From Paracidovorax anthurii (GTDB lineage Bacteria > Pseudomonadota > Gammaproteobacteria > Burkholderiales > Burkholderiaceae_C), in the NCBI RefSeq assembly GCF_003269065.1, contig NZ_QLTA01000019.1, positions 19,341 to 83,340 of the forward strand: DNA of 64,000 bases. Direction: 5' to 3'. The notes under the pieces are model-generated. The model did not search any database, was not told the origin of the DNA, and saw only the letters and a program-made list of their open reading frames with translations. This document shows positions 39,143-49,996 of this stretch, piece by piece (position 1 is the stretch's first letter; the number at the start of each line of letters is the position of its first letter). A program made the position numbers and the translations under genes.

Positions 39143-40129
39143 TCAGGTGGGGTGGTGGATTGTAGGAAGGCCGGATGGCGGGGCTGTAACCGTGCCCTGC
39201 GCGCCGCCGGCGGCCTGGCGCGCGAGGTGGCCGGCCAGCAGGCGCGCGGCGGCGGGCAGGGCATCGAAGTCGCGCGCCACGAGGCGCAACGAGCGCTCCG
39301 CCCAGGGTTCGTCGAGCGCCACGGCCTGCAGCCGCCCCACGCCGCGCATGAGCGCGAACGCCCGGTCGGGCAGCAGGCCGATGCCCAGGCCGTTGTCGAT
39401 CATGCGGCACATGGCGTCGAGCCCGGTGACCTGGATGCGCTGGCGCAGCGGCCGGCCGGCCCGCGCGGCGGCGCGCCGCATCGCCAGGCTGATGCTGCTG
39501 TGGGCCTGCAGGCCGACGATGTCCCGGTCCAGCACGTCCTCGAAGCGGACGGCGGGCCGCCCGGCCAGCGCATGCCCTTCGGGCACGACCAGCACCAGCC
39601 GGTCGCCGCGGTAGGGGCGGCTCTGCAGCTCCTGCGGCTCCGCGCCGTCGCTGGTGTGGCACAGGCCCAGATCGGCGGCGCCCTCGCGCACGGCGTGGAG
39701 CACGTCGGGGCTCAGGTGCTCCTGCAGGTCGATCTTGATCCGGTCGTGCTCGCGCGTGAACGCTCCGAGGTCCTCGGGGAGGAACTGCACGATGGCGGAG
39801 ATGTTGGCGTGCATGCGCACGTGGCCGCGCACGCCGTCGGTGTATTCGCCCAGCTCGCCCTGCATGCGCTCCAGCCCGAAGAGCACGGTGCGCGCATGGT
39901 GCAGCAGGCTCTCGCCCGCCGGGGTGAGGGAGACGCCCCGGCTGTGGCGTTGGAGCAGGGCGGTGCCGACGGCGGACTCCAGGTCCGAGAGGCGCTTGCT
40001 CACGGCCGATGCCGCGATGAACTCCCGCTCCGCCGCGCGGCCGATGCTGCCCAGTTCGCAGACGGCGACGAACAGTTGCAGCGAGGTCAGGTCGATACGG
40101 CGCGCGAAACTGCGCTCGGAGTTCTTCAT
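39143..40129 (-). CDS. LysR-type transcriptional regulator
   Basis: DNA-binding regulator of 328 residues. The winged helix-turn-helix lies at about 12-71 ([39 protein letters not shown]), followed by a substrate-binding domain. It is read in the same direction as leuC, 23 bases upstream, so it may be cotranscribed with the leucine genes; whether it controls them is an inference. The ligand is unknown. Confidence 0.92.
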   Translation of the reverse strand: MKNSERSFARRIDLTSLQLFVAVCELGSIGRAAEREFIAASAVSKRLSDLESAVGTALLQRHSRGVSLTPAGESLLHHARTVLFGLERMQGELGEYTDGVRGHVRMHANISAIVQFLPEDLGAFTREHDRIKIDLQEHLSPDVLHAVREGAADLGLCHTSDGAEPQELQSRPYRGDRLVLVVPEGHALAGRPAVRFEDVLDRDIVGLQAHSSISLAMRRAAARAGRPLRQRIQVTGLDAMCRMIDNGLGIGLLPDRAFALMRGVGRLQAVALDEPWAERSLRLVARDFDALPAAARLLAGHLARQAAGGAQGTVTAPPSGLPTIHHPT

Positions 40130-40242
40130 GGCGGGGTGTGCTTCTCGATTGGAGAAGGGATGCCCCTATTTTCCTGTAGAAGAACCTCGCCAGCCATCGT
40201 GAGATGCGATGTCGCGCATCGCGATGGCGCATCCCTGGGCGC

Positions 40243-40276
40243 AAAAAAAGCCGCCCGGCCATGGGGCGCGGGCGGC
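40243..40276 (-). terminator. Intrinsic terminator after dnaJ
   Basis: GCCGCCCG pairs with CGGGCGGC around a ten-base loop, followed by seven T on the minus strand, 45 bases after the dnaJ stop. Confidence 0.8.
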
Positions 40277-40320
40277 GTGGCGGGTGGCCGCCGGCGGAGA
40301 CGGGCGGCCCGAGGGCAGGG

Positions 40321-41457
40321 TCAGCTGAACAGGTTCTTCAGCCGGTCGGTCCAGCTCTCGCCGCTGGGAGAATGCTTGGCGCCGCCCTTCTTGAGCGATT
40401 CGTCCAGCTCGCGCAGCAGCTTGCGCTGGTGCTCGGTGAGCTTGACGGGGGTCTCGACCACGATGTGGCAATAGAGGTCGCCCGGGTAGGTGGCCCGCAC
40501 GCCCTTGATGCCCTTGCCGCGCAGGCGGAACTGCTTGCCGGCCTGCGTGCCCTCGGGGATGTCGATGGCGGCCTTGCCCTGCAGCGTCGGCACCTCGATC
40601 TCGCCGCCCAGCGCGGCGGTGATGAAGCTCACCGGCACCTGGCAGTGCAGGTCGTCGCCGTCGCGCTCGAAGATCTCGTGCTTCTTGAGGCGGATCTCGA
40701 TGTAGAGGTCGCCCGGCGGCCCGCCGTTGGTGCCGGGCTCGCCGTTGCCCACGCTGCGGATGCGCATGCCGTCGTCGATGCCGGCGGGGATCTTCACCTC
40801 CAGCGTCTTCTGCTTCTTCACGCGGCCCTGGCCGTGGCAGGTCGTGCAGGGCTCGGGGATGATCTTGCCGGTGCCCCGGCAGTGCGGGCAGGTCTGCTGC
40901 ACGCTGAAGAAGCCCTGGCGCATCTGCACCGTGCCCGTGCCCGCGCAGGTCGTGCAGGTCTTGGCGCTGGTGCCGGGCTTGGCGCCGCTGCCGTGGCAGG
41001 TCTCGCAGTTCTCCCAGGACGGGATGCGGATCTGCGCTTCCTTGCCCTTGGCGGCTTCCTCCAGCGTGATGTCCATCGCGTAGCTGAGGTCGTTGCCGCG
41101 ATAGACCTGCCGGCCGCCGCCCGCGCCCCGGCGCCCGCCGAACATGTCGCCGAAGATGTCGCCGAAGGCCTCCGCGAAGCCGCCGAAGCCTTCCGCGCCG
41201 GCGCCGCCCGGGCCGCGCATGTTGGGGTCCACGCCGGCATGGCCGAACTGGTCGTAGGCCGAACGCTTCTGGGGGTCGGAGAGCATCTCGTAGGCCTCCT
41301 TGACCTCCTTGAACTTCTCCTCGGCCGGCTTGGCGGCATCACCCTGGTTGCGGTCCGGGTGGTACTTCATCGCCAGCTTGCGATAGGCCTTCTTGATTTC
41401 GTCGTCCGAGGCGTTCTTCGGAACGCCCAGGATCTCGTAAAAATCTCTTTTGGACAT
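40321..41457 (-). CDS. dnaJ: Chaperone DnaJ
   Basis: Hsp40 co-chaperone of 378 residues. J domain (1-70) with the HPD triplet in [11 protein letters not shown]; a Gly/Phe-rich linker; the zinc domain with four CxxCxGxG repeats ([32 protein letters not shown]); then the C-terminal substrate-binding domains ([22 protein letters not shown]). It stimulates the DnaK ATPase and delivers clients. Last gene of grpE-dnaK-dnaJ, with 110 bases to dnaK. Confidence 0.98.
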   Translation of the reverse strand: MSKRDFYEILGVPKNASDDEIKKAYRKLAMKYHPDRNQGDAAKPAEEKFKEVKEAYEMLSDPQKRSAYDQFGHAGVDPNMRGPGGAGAEGFGGFAEAFGDIFGDMFGGRRGAGGGRQVYRGNDLSYAMDITLEEAAKGKEAQIRIPSWENCETCHGSGAKPGTSAKTCTTCAGTGTVQMRQGFFSVQQTCPHCRGTGKIIPEPCTTCHGQGRVKKQKTLEVKIPAGIDDGMRIRSVGNGEPGTNGGPPGDLYIEIRLKKHEIFERDGDDLHCQVPVSFITAALGGEIEVPTLQGKAAIDIPEGTQAGKQFRLRGKGIKGVRATYPGDLYCHIVVETPVKLTEHQRKLLRELDESLKKGGAKHSPSGESWTDRLKNLFS

Positions 41458-41567
41458 GGTGTTTCCGGGTCCGTTGGGAACAGGAACGCCGCGCTGGCCC
41501 TGGGGAAGGGCCCGGCGCGGCGGCTATGGAAGGCACGCGGGCCCCACGGGTCCGCGCGCGCGGGGCG

Positions 41568-43538
<1,971 letters not shown>

Positions 43539-43581
43539 GTTGTTCTCCGCGATTCTTGAAGGATTTGGATAGCCAATAACG

Positions 43582-43590
43582 TGTGGATAA
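43582..43590 (-). promoter_or_regulatory. Perfect DnaA box upstream of dnaK
   Basis: TTATCCACA on the minus strand, the exact E. coli DnaA box, 43 bases before the dnaK start in the grpE-dnaK gap. DnaA binding is inferred. Confidence 0.5.
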
Positions 43591-43660
43591 CTTGCCCGGC
43601 TTCAAGCCGTCCGCGCACCGATTTCTGCAGGTCGCGCGGCCCGGTCCGGGGCGGGGCGGC

Positions 43661-44227
43661 TTATTTCGGGGCCGCCACGGTCACCAGCGCGGGGCGCAGC
43701 ACGCGGTCCGCGATGGCGTAGCCCCTCTGCAGCACGGCAACCACGGTGTTGGGCTCCTGCTCGGCGGGCACCATGCTGATGGCCTGGTGGTGGTGGGGGT
43801 CGAACTTTTCGCCCGCGGCCGGCTGGATGGCCAGCACCTTGTTGCGCTCGAGGGCGGAGTTGAGCTGGCGCAGCGTGGCGTCGGAGCCTTCGCGCAGTTG
43901 CTCGATCGTGGCGTCCTTGATCGCCAGGGCCGCCGTCAGGCTGTCGGCCACGGGCAGGAGGCTTTCCGCGAAGCTCTCGATGCCGAACTTGCGGGCCTTG
44001 GACACTTCCTCTTCCGCGCGGCGGCGGGCGTTCTCGGCCTCGGCCTTGGCGCGCAGGAACTGGTCGGCCAGATCCGCGCTCTTGGCCTTGAGCTCCGCCA
44101 GCTCGTTCTGCAGGCGGCCCAGTTCGTCCGCGGTGTGCGCCGCCATCGCAGCTTCGACCTCTTCGGGCGCGGCGGACGGTGCGGGGGTGCCTGCGGGTGG
44201 GGGGGTGAAATGCTGTGGATCGGACAT
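43661..44227 (-). CDS. grpE: Nucleotide exchange factor GrpE
   Basis: Releases ADP from DnaK; 188 residues. A disordered Pro/Ala-rich N-terminus is followed by a long coiled coil (about 30-90: [40 protein letters not shown]) and the C-terminal beta domain ([38 protein letters not shown]). ATG 44227 is used since the longer frame adds no conserved sequence. First gene of the heat-shock operon, with a sigma-32-like promoter upstream. Confidence 0.96.
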   Translation of the reverse strand: MSDPQHFTPPPAGTPAPSAAPEEVEAAMAAHTADELGRLQNELAELKAKSADLADQFLRAKAEAENARRRAEEEVSKARKFGIESFAESLLPVADSLTAALAIKDATIEQLREGSDATLRQLNSALERNKVLAIQPAAGEKFDPHHHQAISMVPAEQEPNTVVAVLQRGYAIADRVLRPALVTVAAPK

Positions 44228-44271
44228 GTCGGTTGTTCTATGAAGAAGTGAGAATGAACGAGGACGCCCGG

Positions 44272-44300
44272 CACCTGGGTACAAAGGGACGGATTTCAAG
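44272..44300 (-). promoter_or_regulatory. Candidate sigma-32 heat-shock promoter of grpE-dnaK-dnaJ
   Basis: CTTGAAA (44294-44300, exact -35) and CCCAGGTG (44272-44279, partial match to CCCCATNT) are 14 bases apart on the minus strand, about 45 bases before grpE. This fits the sigma-32 pattern. Confidence 0.65.
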
Positions 44301-44370
44301 CGAAAACCCGCCAAATTCCGGCATCTGCCTCCTCCGCAGGTGCGGCAGGCGCACGGCGACCAGGCGGAAG

Positions 44371-44400
44371 TGTACAAGCCGGAGGGCTCGCGGCTATAAT
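44371..44400 (+). promoter_or_regulatory. Candidate sigma-70 promoter of the rpsF operon
   Basis: Perfect TATAAT at 44395-44400; TGTACA at 44371-44376 is a fair -35 with an 18-base spacer. It fires away from the grpE promoter. Confidence 0.6.
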
Positions 44401-44416
44401 CGCCGGCTTTGCCTTG

Positions 44417-44446
44417 CCACACTGCTTCACTCGACGCGGCAGGTGG
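44417..44446 (+). promoter_or_regulatory. Hairpin in the rpsF leader
   Basis: CCAC-A-CTGC pairs with GCAGGTGG (one bulged A). rpsF leaders of many bacteria carry a structure bound by the S6:S18 complex for feedback control; this hairpin is a candidate, but the diagnostic CCG bulge was not clearly placed. Confidence 0.3.
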
Positions 44447-44468
44447 TTTTCGACCAAAAGGAGTTTGC

Positions 44469-44843
44469 ATGCGTCACTACGAAATCATCTTGCTGATCCA
44501 CCCGGATCAAAGCGAACAGGTTCCAGCCATGCTGGAGCGCTACAAGGGCATGATCACTGCCGGCGGCGGCAAGGTCCACCGCGTGGAAGACTGGGGCCGC
44601 CGCCAGCTGGCCTACATGATCAACAAGCTCGCCAAGGCCCACTACCTCTGCGTGAACATCGAGGCCGATCAGGCCGTGATGGCCGAGCTGGAGCACGCCT
44701 TCAAGTTCAACGACGCCGTGCTGCGCCACCTGACCGTCCAGAAGAAGAAGGCCGATACCGGTCCTTCCTCCATGATGAAGACCGTCGAGCGCGAAGAGGC
44801 CCGCAAGGCCAGCCAGGCCGAGTTCGCCGCTACCGAGCGCTGA
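44469..44843 (+). CDS. rpsF: 30S ribosomal protein S6
   Basis: Small-subunit protein of 124 residues binding 16S rRNA with S18. Signature [25 protein letters not shown] and the [13 protein letters not shown] strand are clear; the basic tail extends beyond the common 100-residue core, as in other betaproteobacteria. ATG 44469 follows AAAAGGAG. First gene of rpsF-priB-rpsR-rplI. Confidence 0.97.
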   Translation: MRHYEIILLIHPDQSEQVPAMLERYKGMITAGGGKVHRVEDWGRRQLAYMINKLAKAHYLCVNIEADQAVMAELEHAFKFNDAVLRHLTVQKKKADTGPSSMMKTVEREEARKASQAEFAATER

Positions 44844-44867
44844 TCCGCCGGCAGCATCCGAGGATGC

Positions 44868-45164
44868 GTGGAACACCGCAATACCGTGGCCCTCACGGCC
44901 TGCATCGCGGAGACGAAACCCCTGCGATACACGCCCGCCGGCCTGCCTGCGCTGGATCTTCTGCTGGAGCACGCATCGCGGCAGACGGAAGCCGGCGTGC
45001 AGCGTGAAGTGAGCGCCGCCGTCAAGGCGATCGCCTTCGGCGCGCTGGCCGAGCGGCTGGCCCGGCAGGCGCTGGGAAGCCTCTGGACGTTCCAGGGCTT
45101 TCTCGCCACGCCGCGCAACGGCAAGGGTCTGGTGTTCCACATCCAAGACATTCAACAAGATTAA
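44868..45164 (+). CDS. priB: Primosomal replication protein PriB
   Basis: Single-strand-binding-fold protein of 98 residues used in replication restart with PriA. Features: NTVALTACIAETKPLRYTPAGLPALDLLLEH and IAFGALAERLARQALGSLWTFQGFLA. The start is a GTG (44868). Its place between rpsF and rpsR is the standard one in beta- and gammaproteobacteria and supports the call, since PriB sequences diverge quickly. Confidence 0.92.
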   Translation: MEHRNTVALTACIAETKPLRYTPAGLPALDLLLEHASRQTEAGVQREVSAAVKAIAFGALAERLARQALGSLWTFQGFLATPRNGKGLVFHIQDIQQD

Positions 45165-45182
45165 TTTTCAAGAGGTCCGAAA

Positions 45183-45464
45183 ATGGCCACGTTCAAGAAA
45201 TTCAACAAGGACAAGCGTCCGAAGCGCAACACCCAGTCGCTGCTGTTCAAGCGCAAGCGCTTCTGCCGCTTCACCGTCGCCGGCGTCGAAGAAATCGACT
45301 ACAAGGACGTCGACACGCTGCGCGATTTCATCGCCGAGAACGGCAAGATCATCCCCGCGCGCCTGACCGGCACGCGCGCCATCTACCAGCGTCAGCTGAA
45401 CACCGCCATCAAGCGCGCCCGCTTCCTGGCCCTGGTGCCCTACAGCGACCAGCACAAGATCTAA
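45183..45464 (+). CDS. rpsR: 30S ribosomal protein S18
   Basis: Ribosomal protein of 93 residues: [19 protein letters not shown] and the helix [31 protein letters not shown] are diagnostic. It binds S6 on the platform of the small subunit. It has an AGAGGTC site and is followed by rplI after 12 bases. Confidence 0.97.
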   Translation: MATFKKFNKDKRPKRNTQSLLFKRKRFCRFTVAGVEEIDYKDVDTLRDFIAENGKIIPARLTGTRAIYQRQLNTAIKRARFLALVPYSDQHKI

Positions 45465-45476
45465 GGAGCACGAGCC

Positions 45477-45929
45477 ATGCAAATCATCCTGCTCGACAAG
45501 GTCGTCAACCTCGGTAACCTCGGCGAGATCGTCAAGGTCAAGGACGGCTACGCACGCAATTTCCTGATCCCCGCGGGCCGCGCCCGCCGCGCCACCGAAG
45601 CCGCCAAGGCCGAGTTCGAAGCCAAGCGCGCCGAACTCGAAAAGGCCGCTGCCGCCAAGCTGGCGGAAGCCCAGGCCCAGGGCGAGAAGCTCGGCGGCAC
45701 GACCGTCAAGCTGACGCAGAAGGCTGGCGTGGACGGCCGCCTGTTCGGCTCCGTGACCAACCACGACATCGCCGACGAGCTGAACAAGCAAGGCTACAAG
45801 GTCGCGAAGGCGCAGATCCGCCTGCCCAACGGCCCCCTCAAGACGGTGGGCGACGCCACGGTGAGCGTGGCTCTGCACACCGACGTGGTGGTGGAAGTCA
45901 ACGTGTCCGTGTACGGCGAAACCGCCTGA
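45477..45929 (+). CDS. rplI: 50S ribosomal protein L9
   Basis: Large-subunit protein of 150 residues. The N-terminal domain [32 protein letters not shown] is followed by the long connecting helix (about 40-78) and the C-terminal domain with [14 protein letters not shown]. An AAGGAG ribosome site precedes it. A strong terminator follows. Confidence 0.97.
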   Translation: MQIILLDKVVNLGNLGEIVKVKDGYARNFLIPAGRARRATEAAKAEFEAKRAELEKAAAAKLAEAQAQGEKLGGTTVKLTQKAGVDGRLFGSVTNHDIADELNKQGYKVAKAQIRLPNGPLKTVGDATVSVALHTDVVVEVNVSVYGETA

Positions 45930-45962
45930 TCCACGCGGAAAGAAGACTTCTTTCCGCCATGG

Positions 45963-45991
45963 GCAAAAGCCGCCTCCGGGGCGGCTTTTGC
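45963..45991 (+). terminator. Intrinsic terminator after rplI
   Basis: GCAAAAGCCGCC and GGCGGCTTTTGC form a long stem with a short loop, 33 bases after rplI. It closes the ribosomal-protein operon before dnaB. Confidence 0.75.
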
Positions 45992-46041
45992 GTTTCTGGC
46001 GCGGCCATTCATGCACCGCCTGCCCACCGGCTGTGAACGGG

Positions 46042-46050
46042 TTGTCCACA
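46042..46050 (+). promoter_or_regulatory. DnaA-box-like site upstream of dnaB
   Basis: TTGTCCACA differs from TTATCCACA at one position and lies 64 bases before dnaB. Confidence 0.3.
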
Positions 46051-46114
46051 GACTTGTCCCCTGATCGATATGCCCCGGGCGCCTCGGCGCGCGGGGGTGC
46101 AAGGACCGATTGCC

Positions 46115-47536
46115 ATGAGTACCGACTTCCCTCCCCTCCTTGAGTCCGATTTCACGCCGTCCGTGCCTGCCGACCAGGAGGTGGCCAAGCTGCGCGTGCC
46201 GCCGCATTCGCTGGAGGCCGAATCCAGCGTGCTGGGCGGGCTGCTGCTGGACAACATGGCCTGGGACCGCGTGGGCGACCTGCTGGTGGACGGCGCCTTC
46301 TACCGGCATGAGCACCAGCTGATCTATGCGGCCATCGGCAAGCTGATCAATTCCAGCAAGCCGGCCGACGTGATCACGGTCTTCGAGGAACTGCAGAGCC
46401 TGGGCAAGGCCGAAGAGGTGGGCGGGCTGGTCTACCTCAACAACCTGGCGCAGTACGTGCCCAGCGCCAGCAACATCCGCCGCTATGCGGAAATCGTGCG
46501 TGAGCGCTCGGTGCTGCGCAAGCTGGTCACGGCCAGCGACGAGATTTCCACGAATGCCTTCAACCCCAAGGGCAGGACCGTGGAGAAGATCCTGGACGAG
46601 GCCGAGTCCAAGATCTTCGCCATCGGCGAAGAAGGCTCGCGCATGAAGCAGGGTTTCCAGTCGCTGGACACCCTGGTGGTCGATCTGCTGGACCAGGTGC
46701 AGGAGATGGCGGACAACCCCATGGACGTGACGGGGGTGCCCACCGGCTTCGCGGACCTCGACCGCATGACGTCGGGGCTGCAGGCCGGCGACATGATCGT
46801 GCTGGCGGCGCGGCCGTCCATGGGCAAGACCTCGTTCGCCGTCAACATCGCCGAGCACGTGGCGCTCAACGAAGGGCTGCCCGTCGCGATCTTCTCGATG
46901 GAAATGGGCGCCGCGCAGCTCGCGGTGCGGATCGTGGGCTCCATCGGCCGCGTGAATCAGGGCAACCTGCGCACCGGCAAGCTCACCGACGAGGAGTGGC
47001 CGCGTCTGACCGAGGCCATCGAGCGCCTGCGCACCGTGTCGCTGCACATCGACGAAACCCCGGGCCTCACGCCCGGCGAACTGCGCGCCAATGCGCGGCG
47101 GCTGGCGCGGCAGTGCGGCAAGCTGGGGTTGATCGTGGTCGATTACCTGCAGCTCATGAGCGGATCGGGCAGCAGCGGCGGCGACAACCGCGCCACCGAG
47201 CTGGGCGAGATCTCGCGGGGCCTGAAGATGCTGGCCAAGGAGCTGCAATGCCCGGTGATCGCGCTCTCGCAGCTCAACCGCTCGGTGGAGCAGCGCACCG
47301 ACAAGCGCCCCATGATGTCCGACCTGCGCGAATCCGGCGCCATCGAGCAGGATGCGGACATCATCATGTTCATCTACCGCGACGACTACTACAACAAGGA
47401 CAGCAAGGAGCCGAACGTGGCCGAGGTCATCATCGGCAAGCAGCGGAACGGGCCGACGGGCACGGTGAAGCTGTTCTTCCAGAAGAACCAGACGCGCTTC
47501 GAGAACCTTGCCATGGGCTCGGGCGACGACTTCTGA
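46115..47536 (+). CDS. dnaB: Replicative DNA helicase DnaB
   Basis: Hexameric 5'-3' helicase at the replication fork; 473 residues. N-terminal primase-interacting domain (RVPPHSLEAESSVLGGLLLDN...). The RecA-like C-terminal domain has Walker A ARPSMGKTSFAVN, the IFSMEMGAAQLAVRI motif, Walker B LIVVDYLQLMSG and the DLRESGAIEQDADIIMFIYRDDYY signature. ATG 46115 is used; an upstream frame adds 15 unsupported residues. No intein is present. Confidence 0.98.
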   Translation: MSTDFPPLLESDFTPSVPADQEVAKLRVPPHSLEAESSVLGGLLLDNMAWDRVGDLLVDGAFYRHEHQLIYAAIGKLINSSKPADVITVFEELQSLGKAEEVGGLVYLNNLAQYVPSASNIRRYAEIVRERSVLRKLVTASDEISTNAFNPKGRTVEKILDEAESKIFAIGEEGSRMKQGFQSLDTLVVDLLDQVQEMADNPMDVTGVPTGFADLDRMTSGLQAGDMIVLAARPSMGKTSFAVNIAEHVALNEGLPVAIFSMEMGAAQLAVRIVGSIGRVNQGNLRTGKLTDEEWPRLTEAIERLRTVSLHIDETPGLTPGELRANARRLARQCGKLGLIVVDYLQLMSGSGSSGGDNRATELGEISRGLKMLAKELQCPVIALSQLNRSVEQRTDKRPMMSDLRESGAIEQDADIIMFIYRDDYYNKDSKEPNVAEVIIGKQRNGPTGTVKLFFQKNQTRFENLAMGSGDDF

Positions 47537-47544
47537 AGCCTTTT

Positions 47545-47606
47545 GGGCTCCATGTCGCCGTATCCATTGAATAGTTTGCTATTTTTTATGTAGCAATCGG
47601 AGGCCT
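47545..47606 (+). repeat. CATGTCGCCGT-family intergenic repeat, copy 5
   Basis: Just after dnaB. Core CATGTCGCCGT at 47551-47561, then TTTGCTATTTTTTATGTAGCAA, a hairpin that includes T-runs, with outer arms GGCTCC and GGAGGCC. It may act as terminator between dnaB and the convergent gene. Confidence 0.65.
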
Positions 47607-47634
47607 TGGGCCTCGCGGTACGCGGCTGGCGGTT

Positions 47635-48003
47635 TCAGGCACCCGCCGTCACCCAGGCCCCCAGCACCACCACCACGAGGGCCAGCGCGCCGCCGGCCCA
47701 GGCGAGCCGCTGGCCCTGCACGCGCAGGGTCTCCACGGTGCGCACCAGCAGGGCGTTCTGCTCGGCCAGGGACTGGATCAGCTGGGCGGACGCCTGCTGC
47801 TCGGCCTCGAGGCGCTGCACGCGTTCCAGCAGCATCGCCGCGGTTTCCTCGGGCGAGGGCGCGGCAGGCGCGCCCGGCGCCGTCTCGGCGGGGCGGCGCG
47901 ATGCGCCCAGCAGCCGGCGGGCCGCCTGCACGATCTGGGGCGTGGCTTCGATCACCTCGCCCCAGGGCACGAGTTTCAGCGCGGTCATCCATCCCACGGC
48001 CAT
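47635..48003 (-). CDS. Coiled-coil protein with C-terminal membrane anchor
   Basis: Hypothetical protein of 122 residues. A short basic/aromatic N-terminus (WMTALKLVPWGEVIEATPQIVQAARRLL) is followed by a Pro/Ala linker, a coiled coil near 52-98 (ETAAMLLERVQRLEAEQQAS...) and a C-terminal membrane helix (LAWAGGALALVVVVLGAWV). It looks tail-anchored in the inner membrane. No enzymatic motif; family not recognised. It lies 17 bases downstream of the PhoH gene and is probably cotranscribed with it. Confidence 0.65.
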   Translation of the reverse strand: MAVGWMTALKLVPWGEVIEATPQIVQAARRLLGASRRPAETAPGAPAAPSPEETAAMLLERVQRLEAEQQASAQLIQSLAEQNALLVRTVETLRVQGQRLAWAGGALALVVVVLGAWVTAGA

Positions 48004-48020
48004 GCCCGGTGCCCCTGCCG

Positions 48021-49829
48021 TCAGAGCACTTCACTCGCGAAGTCCGCGAGGCGCGAGCGCTCGCCGCGTGCCAGGGTGATGTGCCCGCTGTGCGGCCAGC
48101 CCTTGAAGCGGTCCACGGCGTAGGTGAGGCCGGAAGAGCCTTCGGTGAGGTAGGGTGTGTCGATCTGCGCGAGGTTGCCCATGCAGATGATCTTGGTGCC
48201 CGGGCCCGCGCGCGTGATGAGGGTCTTCATCTGCTTGGGCGTGAGGTTCTGGGCCTCGTCGATGATCACGTACTTGTTCAGGAAGGTGCGGCCGCGCATG
48301 AAGTTCATGCTCTTGATCTTGATGCGGCTGCGGATCAGCTCGTTGGTGGCCGCGCGGCCCCATTCGCCAGCATTGCCGCCGTCGCCCTTGGCCAGGAATT
48401 CGAGGTTGTCGTCGAGCGCGCCCATCCAGGGGCCCATCTTTTCCTCTTCGGTGCCGGGCAGGAAGCCGATGTCCTCGCCCACGCTCACGGTGGCGCGGGT
48501 CATGATGATCTCGGTGTAGCGGCGCTCGTCCAGCACCTGGGTGAGACCCGCGGCGAGTGCCATGAGCGTCTTGCCGGTGCCGGCCGTGCCGGTCAGGGTG
48601 ACGAAATCCACGTCCGGGTCCATGAGCAGGTTCATCGCGAAGTTCTGCTCGCGGTTGCGCGTGTTCACGCCCCAGACGGTGTTCTTGGCCGAGCCATAGT
48701 CCTTGAGCGTCTGCAGCACGGCGGTCTTGTCGCGGATCTCGGTGACGCGCGCGAACAGGCTGGGCTCGCCGGGCGCCTCGAAGAACACGAACTGGTTGAT
48801 CATGAGCTGCGGCACGATCGGCCCGCCGATGCGGTAGTAGGTGTGCGGGCCGTTCTGCCAGCTCTCCACGTTCTTGCCGGTCTTGGCCCAGAAGTCGGGC
48901 GGCAGGGCCAGCACGCCGGAGTAGAGCAGGTCGCCGTCCTCCAGGGCCTTGTCGTTCTGGTAGTCCTCGGCGGCGAGGCCCAGGGCGCGCGCCTTGACGC
49001 GCATGTTGATGTCCTTGGACACCAGCACGACCTCGCGCGGGGCGTACTTGTGGCGCAGGGCCTCGACCACGCCCAGGATCTGGTTGTCGGCCTTGCCGGG
49101 GGGCAGGCTCGTGGGCAGGCTGTAGTCGAGGGGCTCGGTCTGGAAGTAGAGGCTGCCGCCGGCCGCGCGCTGGCCCGTGGCGTCGAGCCGGAGGCCGCGG
49201 GCCATGTCGGCGCCCTGCGCGGCGGCGAGCTGATCGAGCGTGCGGCTGGCCTGGCGGCCGTTGCGGGCCACCTCGGTCATGCCCTTCTTGTGGCCGTCGA
49301 GCTCCTCCAGCACGATCATCGGCAGGAAGATGTCGTGCTCTTCGAAGCGGAAGAGGCTCGTCGGGTCGTGCAGCAGCACGTTGGTGTCGAGTACGAACAT
49401 CTTGGTGGGGCCGGTGCCCCGTGCCTTGCGCGGGCGCACCGCAGGTTCGGCGGGCGGGGTGGGCTGCACGCGGGTTGCCGCGGGCTCGGCGGCGGTGGCT
49501 GCGGGCGGTGTGGCGAGGACGGCGGCCGGGCGCTTGGCGGTGCGCCGTGCGCTGGAGGCGGGCACGGGCGCTGCTGCCGGCGTGGAGTCCTCGGTGGCCG
49601 CGCTCTTGGCGCGTGCATTGGCGCGTGCATTGGCGCGGGGGGCGGTGCCCGGGGTGGCGCGCGCGGTGCGCCGGGAGGACGTGCGCGGTGCTTCGGCGGG
49701 GGTGGCCGGCACATCGGCGCCACGGTCATCCGTGGCCTGCGGGTCTTCCGTGCGGGACTTGGCGGTGGCGCGGAACGCGTCCGGGGAGAGCAGGGCGGCG
49801 CGCTTCGTCGGTGCGGGTGGCAGGGGCAT
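48021..49829 (-). CDS. PIN-PhoH ATPase (PhoH2/YlaK type)
   Basis: Protein of 602 residues joining a PIN ribonuclease domain (about 141-275: MFVLDTNVLLHDP with acidic metal ligands, VVLVSKDINMRVKA) to a C-terminal PhoH P-loop ATPase (about 360-602: Walker A LTGTAGTGKTLMALAAG, MTRATVSVGEDIGFLPGT, Walker B YVIIDEAQNLTPKQMKTL). PhoH2 proteins act as RNA helicase-nucleases. The first 140 residues are a disordered Ala/Pro/Thr/Arg linker including a duplicated NARANAR encoded by a 12-bp tandem repeat. A conserved gene next to bcp in Burkholderiales. Confidence 0.9.
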   Translation of the reverse strand: MPLPPAPTKRAALLSPDAFRATAKSRTEDPQATDDRGADVPATPAEAPRTSSRRTARATPGTAPRANARANARAKSAATEDSTPAAAPVPASSARRTAKRPAAVLATPPAATAAEPAATRVQPTPPAEPAVRPRKARGTGPTKMFVLDTNVLLHDPTSLFRFEEHDIFLPMIVLEELDGHKKGMTEVARNGRQASRTLDQLAAAQGADMARGLRLDATGQRAAGGSLYFQTEPLDYSLPTSLPPGKADNQILGVVEALRHKYAPREVVLVSKDINMRVKARALGLAAEDYQNDKALEDGDLLYSGVLALPPDFWAKTGKNVESWQNGPHTYYRIGGPIVPQLMINQFVFFEAPGEPSLFARVTEIRDKTAVLQTLKDYGSAKNTVWGVNTRNREQNFAMNLLMDPDVDFVTLTGTAGTGKTLMALAAGLTQVLDERRYTEIIMTRATVSVGEDIGFLPGTEEEKMGPWMGALDDNLEFLAKGDGGNAGEWGRAATNELIRSRIKIKSMNFMRGRTFLNKYVIIDEAQNLTPKQMKTLITRAGPGTKIICMGNLAQIDTPYLTEGSSGLTYAVDRFKGWPHSGHITLARGERSRLADFASEVL

Positions 49830-49867
49830 GGTGCGGGGCCTCGAAAGGACGGAAGAGGGTCAGAAAG

Positions 49868-49897
49868 CAAAAAGCCGCCTGGAGGCCAAGGCGGCTT
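49868..49897 (-). terminator. Intrinsic terminator after bcp
   Basis: On the minus strand AAAGCCGCC pairs with GGCGGCTTT around a ten-base loop and continues into TTTGCTTT. It lies between bcp and the PhoH gene. Confidence 0.65.
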
Positions 49898-49996
49898 TGG
49901 TGGGGAGCGGTGGCTTTGCGGAGTGCTGCGGCATCGAGCCCATTATGCACGTCCCCATGCGGCTCCCGCGGTGCGCGGGCGGGTGCCCGCAGGGGC

